This document shows, piece by piece, positions 32,249 to 38,232 of a stretch of DNA of 38,232 nt. Position 1 is the first letter of the stretch; each line of letters opens with the position of its first letter. The translations under genes were made by a program, and so were the position numbers. This DNA is from Quinella sp. 1Q7. GTDB taxonomy: Bacteria; Bacillota; Negativicutes; Selenomonadales; Selenomonadaceae. Under the pieces are notes generated by a model. The model saw nothing but the letters and a program-made list of their open reading frames with translations. It ran no database searches and was not told the DNA's origin. The DNA is taken from the NCBI GenBank assembly GCA_015206805.1, contig JADEZP010000009.1, positions 1 to 38,232 on the forward strand. Reading direction: 5' to 3'.

Positions 32249-33901
32249 ATGAAAGGCGGCAATAAACCCGTGTACGTTATCGGGCACAGAAATCCCGACA
32301 CCGATTCGATTTGCTCGGCAATCGGCTACGCGCACCTTAAACAGGCTATGGGCGTCAACGCCGTGCCCGCCCGTTGCGGCAAAGTGAACAATGAGACCAA
32401 ATACGCGCTGGAGTATTTCAAGGTTGAGCAGCCCCTGCTCCTAACGGATTTGTATCCGCGTGTCAAAGACGTTGCGCTTGAGTGCAAAACCGTCGTCCGC
32501 CAACACGACACGCTCCGTCATCTCGGCGAAGTCATGCGCAAAAGCGAATTGCAGTCCGTGCCCGTCACAGACTCCAACGGCGAACTCGTCGGCATTGTGA
32601 CGGTCAGCGACCTTGCAAAGCGTTACTTCCTTGAACTCGGCTTGCAAAGTCTCGTCGACCTGCGCGTCCGTTATCGCGACATCATTCAGGCGACGGAAGC
32701 TAAAGTTCTCGTCAGCGGCGACGAAAACGAGCTCATCGAAGGCAACATAATCATCGCGTCGGGAAGTGCCTTTTCGACCGTCAGCATCCTCAACAAGAAA
32801 GATATCGTTCTTGTCGGCGACAGGAGCCCCGAAACTTTACTGCAGTTCCTTGAGTGCGGCATATCGTGCCTTATCGTGACGATGAACAGCCGCATTGCGC
32901 CCGAAGTTTTGGAGGACGCGCAACGTCGCAAAGTCTTCGTGCTGTTGACGCCGTATGACACTTACACCGTCGGACGTTTGCTCAATCAGTGCGTGCCGAT
33001 TCGCCGCATAATGCACGCAAACCCCGTTTGCTTCCGCCCGATGGATTTGCTCAGCGACATCAAGGGCGTCATGGACGAACACCGCTACCGTAGCTATCCC
33101 GTCGTCGAAAACGGCAAGCTCGTCGGTTTGGTCAGCGCGGATGAAATTATGTTGCCCGAACGCGAAAAAGTTATCCTCGTCGACCACAATGAGCGCGGTC
33201 AGGCGATTGAGGGCATTGAAGACGCCAAAATCATGGAGATTATCGACCACCACAGACTTGGCGGAATTCAGACGAGCGAGCCGATTTACACGCATCAAGA
33301 GCCCGTCGGTTGCACGTGTACAATCGTCGCGAACATGCATTGGCACCGCGACATTGACCTGCCGCCGTCAATCGCAGGTTTACTGTTGAGCGCGATTATT
33401 TCCGACACCGTGCTGTTCAAGTCCCCGACCTGCACGCCCTACGACAAGAAGACTGCCGAAAAACTTGCGGACATTGCGGGCGTCGACCTCAAGGAATACG
33501 GACTTGCAATGCTCCGTGCGGGCGCGGGTATCGGCGACAAAACTCCCGCCGAAATCGCCAAGAACGACCTCAAGGAATTCAAAATCGGCGACTACCGCAT
33601 TATCGTCAGCCAAATTTCCGTCATGGATCCGAAAGAAATTCTCAACATCGAAGATCAAATTATCGACTTCATGCGGGAGAACGCCGAGCGCGAAGGCTTC
33701 GACATGCACCTGCTTATGGCGACGGACATTCTCGAAGAGGCGACGTATCTGCTTTACGCGGGCTCACCGAAAACGCTTATCGGCGAGGCGTTCAAGAAAG
33801 ACGCCAGCGGCACGCACGTTTACTTGCCGGGCGTAATGAGCCGCAAGAAACAAATTATCCCGCCGCTTAGCGAAGCCGTCAAACGCATCAAACCGCAGTG
33901 A
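32249..33901 (+). CDS. ppaC: Manganese-dependent inorganic pyrophosphatase with CBS and DRTGG domains
   Basis: A family II (DHH) pyrophosphatase of 550 residues, where the plain enzyme has about 310. The metal motif GHRNPDTDS lies at residues 12-20. A regulatory insertion follows: CBS domain at about 74-128 (QSVPVTDSNGELVGIVTVSD), DRTGG domain at about 135-245, and a second CBS at about 250-310 (RSYPVVENGKLVGLVSADE). The DHH motif in IIDHHRLGG is at about 333 and a DHHA2 domain ends the protein. In characterised relatives AMP/ADP inhibit and ATP or diadenosine polyphosphates activate through the CBS pair. The ATG at 32249 is preceded by GGAGGAGG; upstream codons overlap the promoter. Confidence 0.94.
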   Translation: MKGGNKPVYVIGHRNPDTDSICSAIGYAHLKQAMGVNAVPARCGKVNNETKYALEYFKVEQPLLLTDLYPRVKDVALECKTVVRQHDTLRHLGEVMRKSELQSVPVTDSNGELVGIVTVSDLAKRYFLELGLQSLVDLRVRYRDIIQATEAKVLVSGDENELIEGNIIIASGSAFSTVSILNKKDIVLVGDRSPETLLQFLECGISCLIVTMNSRIAPEVLEDAQRRKVFVLLTPYDTYTVGRLLNQCVPIRRIMHANPVCFRPMDLLSDIKGVMDEHRYRSYPVVENGKLVGLVSADEIMLPEREKVILVDHNERGQAIEGIEDAKIMEIIDHHRLGGIQTSEPIYTHQEPVGCTCTIVANMHWHRDIDLPPSIAGLLLSAIISDTVLFKSPTCTPYDKKTAEKLADIAGVDLKEYGLAMLRAGAGIGDKTPAEIAKNDLKEFKIGDYRIIVSQISVMDPKEILNIEDQIIDFMRENAEREGFDMHLLMATDILEEATYLLYAGSPKTLIGEAFKKDASGTHVYLPGVMSRKKQIIPPLSEAVKRIKPQ

Positions 33902-33904
33902 TTA

Positions 33905-33930
33905 TAGGGACTAGGGACTAGGGACTAGGA
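33905..33930. repeat. Heptanucleotide tandem array between ppaC and secA
   Basis: TAGGGAC repeated 3.7 times, three bases after the ppaC stop and just before the terminator stem. Same period as the arrays at 12400 and 16935, with a different unit. Confidence 0.9.
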
Positions 33931-33932
33931 AT

Positions 33933-33969
33933 AATCCTCCGCCAAAAATTGCGCGGGGGATTTTTTTTT
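33933..33969 (+). terminator. ppaC terminator
   Basis: ATCCTCCGC and GCGGGGGAT form a 9-bp stem (one T-G pair) followed by nine T. Confidence 0.88.
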
Positions 33970-33977
33970 GCTATCAT
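33949..33977 (+). promoter_or_regulatory. Weak promoter candidate for secA
   Basis: TTGCGC, 17 bp and TATCAT, overlapping the terminator. GCTATCATGT also occurs before the M48 gene at 17090, so the -10 may be real even though the -35 is poor. Confidence 0.35.
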
Positions 33978-34006
33978 GTGCAAAAACTTTGCAGGGAGTG
34001 ATAACT

Positions 34007-36685
34007 TTGTTCGGATTCTTGAAACGATTTTTGGGCGACAACAACGACAAGGAGATCAAGCGTCTTCAAAAGACTGTCGATAAAATTAACGCGCTGGAGC
34101 CGCAAGTTCAGAACTTCACCGACGACAAGCTTACGTCGTCGACCGAACGTTTCCGCGAACGACTTGCCGCAGGTGAAACGCTCGACGACCTGTTGCCCGA
34201 AGCTTTTGCCGTGTGCCGCGAGGCGTCGCGCAGAGTTTTGGGTATGCGGCATTTCGACGTTCAGCTTATGGGCGGCATGTGTCTGCACGAAGGCAAAATT
34301 GCCGAAATGAAGACCGGCGAAGGCAAAACCCTTGTCGCGACGTTGCCCGTCTACCTGAACGCGCTCGACGGCAAAGGCGTCCACATGGTCACCGTCAACG
34401 ATTATCTTGCCCGCCGCGACAGCGAATGGATGGGGCAACTGTACAACTTTCTCGGCTTGAGCGTCGGTTTGATTCTGCACGACATGGACTTTCCCGAACG
34501 CAAACATTCCTACAGCTGCGACGTAACCTTCGGCACGAACAACGAATTCGGCTTCGATTATCTGCGCGACAACATGGTCGTGCACGAAGAACAAATGGTT
34601 CAGCGTCCGTTGCATTACGCCATTGTCGACGAGGTCGATTCTATTCTGATTGACGAGGCGCGCACTCCGCTAATCATCAGCGGACCCGGCGCGAAGTCCA
34701 CGGAAATTTATGCGGTTATGGCGCGTGCCGTCGCGAATCTCAAGGAAGGCGAAGATTACAAAGTCGACGAAAAGCAAAAGACCGTCGCGCCCAACGACGA
34801 AGTCATTCCGAAAGTCGAACGCTTCCTCGGAATTCAAAATCTTTACGCGCCCGAAAATATCGAGTATTCGCACTGCTTCACCGCCGCACTCCGCGCAAAG
34901 GCTCTCATGAAACGCGACCGCGATTACGTCGTGCGCAACGATGAAATTATTATCGTCGACGAATTCACTGGGCGGCTTATGACGGGGCGCAGATACTCCG
35001 ACGGTCTTCATCAGGCGATTGAGGCTAAAGAGGGCGTCCGAATTCAGCGCGAATCCCAGACGCTTGCGACGATAACGTTCCAAAATTATTTCCGCATGTA
35101 CGACAAGCTTGCGGGTATGACGGGTACCGCCAAGACTGAGGAGGACGAATTTCTCAAGATTTACAAGTTGCCCGTCGTCGTCATTCCGACGAACAAGCCC
35201 GTTCGCCGCACCGACCATCCCGATGTTGTCTACAAGAACAAACGCGCCAAGTATCGCGCCGTCACCGATTTGGTTGAGCAGGTGCACACGAAAGGTCAGC
35301 CCGTCCTAATCGGCACCACGTCGATTGAACAGTCGGAGGAACTTAGCGGCTACCTTAAGAAGCGCGGCATTCCCCATAACGTCTTGAACGCCAAGTTCCA
35401 CGAAAAGGAGGCGCAGATTGTCGCGGACGCGGGTCAGCGTAACGCCGTCACAATCGCAACGAATATGGCAGGTCGCGGCACGGATATCAAACTCGGCGAC
35501 GGCGTGCCCGAACTCGGCGGTTTGTTCATTGTCGGCACGGAGCGGCACGAATCCCGACGCATTGACAATCAGTTGCGCGGACGTTCGGGGCGTCAAGGCG
35601 ATCCCGGCGAATCGCGGTTTTACATATCGCTTGAGGATGATTTAATGCGGCTGTTCGCGTCGGAGGCGATTGCCAAAATTATGGACAAACTCGGCATGGA
35701 AGAGGACGAGCCGATTGAACACACGCTGATAACCAAGTCGATTGAACACGCGCAAAAGAAGGTCGAGGCGCGAAACTTCGACATTCGCAAGCACGTCCTT
35801 GAGTATGATGACGTCATGAATCAGCAGCGCGAAATTATGTACGGCGAGCGGCGGAAAATTCTGCGCGGCGAAAATTTGCGCGACAACATACGCGGCATGG
35901 TCAACCACATCATCAAGCAGGAAATGAATCAGTACGCCAGCGAAAAACTTTATCCCGAAGAGTGGCAACTTGACGAACTCATCAAGGACGCCGAAAAAAT
36001 CTTCGCGCCGCCCGGTGCATTGAAAGTTGCCGAACTTGAACAACTTAGCCGCGACGAACTCAAGGAACGTCTTGAAACTTTGGCGGAGGACATTTACAAA
36101 CAGCGCGAGGCGGCGTTCACGGAACCCGTCATGCGCGAGCTTGAAAAAGTCGTCATGTTGCGAATCGTCGACAACAAATGGATGGAACACCTTGACCACA
36201 TGGACATGTTGCGCGAAGGCATCAACCTGCGTGCTTACGGACAACGCGCGCCGCTGGTCGAATACAAAATCGAGGCGTTGGCGATGTTCGAGGAGATGGA
36301 AGGCGCGATTCAAGACCAGATTGCCGCGACAATGTATCACGTCGCCATTGTTCAGAATGAGCCGCCCGCCGATAAGCCCGAAACTTTCGACGATGCCGAC
36401 GAGCCGTCAACGCCCGCCGTCGAGGATGAGCCGTCCGAAACTCCCGACGAGCCGTCAACGTCGACAGGCAAAGATATTCGCGAGGCTGAATCAATCGTTC
36501 GCCGCGAACAGGCAAAAGTTCAAGACCGCCTGCAAACTGCGCGGGCTTCTCACGGCGGCGACACTTCCCCTGCCGAATCCAACAAACGCGCACGCACTGC
36601 CGACGGCAAAAAAATCGGGCGCAATGACCCGTGTCCGTGCGGCAGCGGCAAAAAGTACAAAAATTGTTGCGGTCGTAACAAATAA
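34007..36685 (+). CDS. secA: Preprotein translocase ATPase SecA
   Basis: SecA drives secretory proteins through SecYEG. The 892-residue protein shows Walker A in [14 protein letters not shown] (about residue 102), the [19 protein letters not shown] block at about 206, the preprotein cross-linking region, and NBD2 with [10 protein letters not shown] and [15 protein letters not shown] low-complexity acidic linker with repeated DEPS units lies at about 800-825. A C-terminal SEC-C zinc motif ([14 protein letters not shown]) follows. The start is TTG at 34007, 8 nt after GGGAG; MLSCAKTL... upstream would read through the promoter region. prfB, often next to secA, is not present. Confidence 0.97.
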   Translation: MFGFLKRFLGDNNDKEIKRLQKTVDKINALEPQVQNFTDDKLTSSTERFRERLAAGETLDDLLPEAFAVCREASRRVLGMRHFDVQLMGGMCLHEGKIAEMKTGEGKTLVATLPVYLNALDGKGVHMVTVNDYLARRDSEWMGQLYNFLGLSVGLILHDMDFPERKHSYSCDVTFGTNNEFGFDYLRDNMVVHEEQMVQRPLHYAIVDEVDSILIDEARTPLIISGPGAKSTEIYAVMARAVANLKEGEDYKVDEKQKTVAPNDEVIPKVERFLGIQNLYAPENIEYSHCFTAALRAKALMKRDRDYVVRNDEIIIVDEFTGRLMTGRRYSDGLHQAIEAKEGVRIQRESQTLATITFQNYFRMYDKLAGMTGTAKTEEDEFLKIYKLPVVVIPTNKPVRRTDHPDVVYKNKRAKYRAVTDLVEQVHTKGQPVLIGTTSIEQSEELSGYLKKRGIPHNVLNAKFHEKEAQIVADAGQRNAVTIATNMAGRGTDIKLGDGVPELGGLFIVGTERHESRRIDNQLRGRSGRQGDPGESRFYISLEDDLMRLFASEAIAKIMDKLGMEEDEPIEHTLITKSIEHAQKKVEARNFDIRKHVLEYDDVMNQQREIMYGERRKILRGENLRDNIRGMVNHIIKQEMNQYASEKLYPEEWQLDELIKDAEKIFAPPGALKVAELEQLSRDELKERLETLAEDIYKQREAAFTEPVMRELEKVVMLRIVDNKWMEHLDHMDMLREGINLRAYGQRAPLVEYKIEALAMFEEMEGAIQDQIAATMYHVAIVQNEPPADKPETFDDADEPSTPAVEDEPSETPDEPSTSTGKDIREAESIVRREQAKVQDRLQTARASHGGDTSPAESNKRARTADGKKIGRNDPCPCGSGKKYKNCCGRNK

Positions 36686-36700
36686 TCGGAGGTCTTTAAC

Positions 36701-37399
36701 ATGTCGAATCAGCCGCAACTCAATCTGCCGTTTGAATATCACGTGGCGCGTATTAACGGGATTCGGACGCCGTTTGTCTTCCGCCCGACAAACGAAGATG
36801 TTTATCTGATACAGTCGATTTTCGGGGCTGAAGAATACAATTTGCCGATTGACTTCAAGCCGCGATTGATTCTGGACTGCGGCGGCAATATCGGCTGTGC
36901 GGCGGTTTACTTCGCCAACAAATATCCCGACGCGCAAATTTATTTCGTCGAGCCCGAAGGCGACAATTTCCGACTCCTGCAATACAACACGGCGTTTTAC
37001 GACAACATTCACCCGATAAAGTCTGCGGTTTGGGACAAGGAAACTTTCATTCGCGTGGAAGATCGCGGCTACGGCAAATGGGGCTTTATGACCTTCGAGA
37101 CGGCGGCTGACGCTCCCGACGCAATGCGGACGACGACCGTTGCAAAGCTCCTTGCCGATTCGGGCTTCGACGAAATTGACCTGCTTAAGATTGACATTGA
37201 GGGCGCAGAGAAAGAAATTTTTTCCGCGACCGATGTAGACGATTGGCTCCCGAAAGTCAACGTGCTCACGATTGAACTGCACGACCGCATGAAACGCGGC
37301 TGTTCTTACGCGTTCTTCAAAGCGGTGTCGAAATATCAATGGCACTTTGAACTGCGCGGCGAGAATCTGATTTTTATCCGCGAAAGTTCCATAACATGA
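36701..37399 (+). CDS. FkbM family methyltransferase
   Basis: A 232-residue SAM-dependent methyltransferase. The SAM-binding strand is LILDCGGNIGCAAVYFANKY, followed by YFVEPEGDNFRLLQ and the FkbM signature IDLLKIDIEGAEKEIF. It is a minimal FkbM enzyme without the N-terminal domain of the one at 10059, and the two are not close in sequence. The target is probably a sugar hydroxyl on a surface glycan, by family only. GGAGG stands 9 nt before the ATG, 15 bases after secA, so it is likely read from the secA transcript. Confidence 0.88.
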   Translation: MSNQPQLNLPFEYHVARINGIRTPFVFRPTNEDVYLIQSIFGAEEYNLPIDFKPRLILDCGGNIGCAAVYFANKYPDAQIYFVEPEGDNFRLLQYNTAFYDNIHPIKSAVWDKETFIRVEDRGYGKWGFMTFETAADAPDAMRTTTVAKLLADSGFDEIDLLKIDIEGAEKEIFSATDVDDWLPKVNVLTIELHDRMKRGCSYAFFKAVSKYQWHFELRGENLIFIRESSIT

Positions 37400-37414
37400 C
37401 GGAAGGTGATAACC

Positions 37415-37702
37415 ATGCGCGACGAAAACGGACTTTTAATCTACGACAGAGAGTATTACCGCAGTCTTTGCACCGAAAAGGAAAACGCCCTTGACGATGA
37501 GTATACGAAAAAATTTTGTGAGCTCTTCGACAGGCGCGACAGAGGCGAAATTTCGCAGGAAGAATGCAACCGTCTGTATGAAAAGCTTGACGCTGAACAT
37601 ACTGCGGCTTGCGAACGGCTTTACGACGAGGAATTCGGCACTCACTCCGCAACTGACGACGACGAAAATTTTTTCATGCCGCCGAACTTTGCAACCGCTT
37701 GA
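37415..37702 (+). CDS. Small acidic protein upstream of a RelE-like toxin
   Basis: A 95-residue hydrophilic protein with many Glu, Asp and Cys residues (CTEKENALDDEYTKKFCELF, then CNRLYEKL). No family recognised and no helix-turn-helix visible. The ATG at 37415 lies downstream of GGAAGGTGATAACC, which acts as ribosome site; a GTG three codons earlier is part of it. It ends 12 bases before the RelE-like gene and could be its partner. Confidence 0.65.
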   Translation: MRDENGLLIYDREYYRSLCTEKENALDDEYTKKFCELFDRRDRGEISQEECNRLYEKLDAEHTAACERLYDEEFGTHSATDDDENFFMPPNFATA

Positions 37703-37714
37703 GGAGTCGAAACT

Positions 37715-38071
37715 TTGTACAAAATTATTTTCTACGAAGACAGAAAAGGTCGTTCGCCCGTCCGCGATTACACGAATCGGCTTGCTCTGCGAAACGATAA
37801 AGACAGTCGAATCAAATTCCTAAAGATAAAACGTGACATAGAATTTTTAATCAGTCACGGCACTCGAATCGGTGAGCCCGTTGTTAAGCACCTGCGCGGG
37901 GAAATTTGGGAGTTGCGCCCGTTGCGCGACAGAATTTTATTCGCGGCGTGGATTGGCGATTCGTTCGTGTTGCTCCATACCTTTCAGAAGACGACGCAAA
38001 AAACTCCGCCCGATGAAATTGAAAAAGCCGAACGTGCGCTTGAAGACTTCAAGGAACGTTTCGGCTTGTGA
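37715..38071 (+). CDS. RelE/HigB-like toxin, phage Gp49-like family
   Basis: A 118-residue protein of the phage-derived Gp49-like (DUF891, HigB-type) family: YKIIFYEDRKGRSPVRDYTN at the start, then VVKHLRGEIWELRPLRDRILFAAWIGDSFVLLHTFQKTTQKTPPDEIEKA. Characterised members cut mRNA on the ribosome and are paired with an XRE-type antitoxin, normally downstream. Here only the end of a convergent gene lies downstream, so the 95-residue gene upstream is the candidate partner. The start is a TTG at 37715 with GAGGAG 8 nt before it. Confidence 0.85.
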   Translation: MYKIIFYEDRKGRSPVRDYTNRLALRNDKDSRIKFLKIKRDIEFLISHGTRIGEPVVKHLRGEIWELRPLRDRILFAAWIGDSFVLLHTFQKTTQKTPPDEIEKAERALEDFKERFGL

Positions 38072-38080
38072 AGTGATTCG

Positions 38081-38232
38081 TCAAAGTTTGATGCCCAAAT
38101 CCCATGAGGCGGGCCAATATCTTTCCGCAATGTCGAGGATTGGCGGAACAAGCTCCTCGACGTTTTTTATTTTGCGCAGTCGCCAATCGTCGCCGCGCCT
38201 GTCGAACTCCAGCACGAAGTTCAGCACGCCGA
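38081..38232 (-). CDS. C-terminal end of an unknown protein, cut by window edge
   Basis: A minus-strand frame enters from the right edge and stops with TGA at 38081. Its 50 residues include VLEFDRRGDDWRLRKIKN and end WPASWDLGIKL. The composition is protein-like and the frame has no stops; I do not recognise a family. It converges on the toxin gene with 9 bases between stops and no terminator. Confidence 0.55.
   Translation of the reverse strand, partial: GVLNFVLEFDRRGDDWRLRKIKNVEELVPPILDIAERYWPASWDLGIKL

Overview
The window looks like a chromosomal segment of a Gram-positive-lineage anaerobe, most likely a member of the Negativicutes (Selenomonadales type). This is inferred from content, not from a search. 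The run ireB-ruvX-DUF1292-mltG-U32 peptidase is a Firmicutes gene order. A CBS/DRTGG-containing manganese pyrophosphatase, a NirJ2-like radical SAM protein, RTX-like repeat proteins and frequent TTG/GTG starts fit Negativicutes. Base composition is about half G+C by eye. Coding DNA is punctuated by many AAAATTTT-type runs. No phage, transposase or CRISPR array is visible.

Layout. Bases 1-5000 are on the minus strand: a membrane acyltransferase of the HGSNAT/DUF5009 type, a single-chain DUF262/DUF1524 (GmrSD-like) protein, cbiT, a small overlapping pair with a DUF4160 protein, and argC cut by the left edge. A secreted clostripain-family protease (5444-7441, plus strand) converges on a long minus-strand cluster running from 16916 down to 7537: rsmE, mtaB, ireB, ruvX, DUF1292, mltG, U32 peptidase, an FkbM methyltransferase, acylphosphatase, aroQ, an M24 aminopeptidase and efp. 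Many of its junctions overlap, so it probably behaves as one operon for translation and cell-envelope housekeeping. Next come a secreted M48 protease (+), a D,D-carboxypeptidase and tRNA-Pro(GGG) (-), and two small paralogous peptides with double-glycine-like leaders (-).

From 20747 the plus strand carries a broken Tat-exported amidohydrolase and a hexose-phosphate block (phosphomannomutase-type enzyme, two small unknown genes, alpha-phosphoglucomutase, glucose-6-phosphate isomerase). These interconvert Man/Glc-1-P, Glc-6-P and Fru-6-P for glycolysis and surface polysaccharide. A PilM/PilN-like protein and a NirJ2-like radical SAM enzyme follow on the minus strand, divergent from a Tat-exported flavodoxin. 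An RTX-like repeat protein that lacks a normal start faces ppaC. The window ends with secA, a second FkbM methyltransferase, and a RelE/Gp49-like toxin with an unknown partner.

The most interesting signals are not ordinary genes. (1) A roughly 115-bp three-hairpin element occurs twice, each time about 33 nt after a stop codon and in the same orientation as that gene, with stem-preserving differences. (2) A pair of undescribed leader-peptide-like proteins share a C-terminal motif. (3) Gene 5' ends are partially duplicated at three places, leaving start-codon fragments. (4) Heptanucleotide tandem arrays of four different units occur, one inside the U32 peptidase reading frame, where unit gain or loss would shift the frame.
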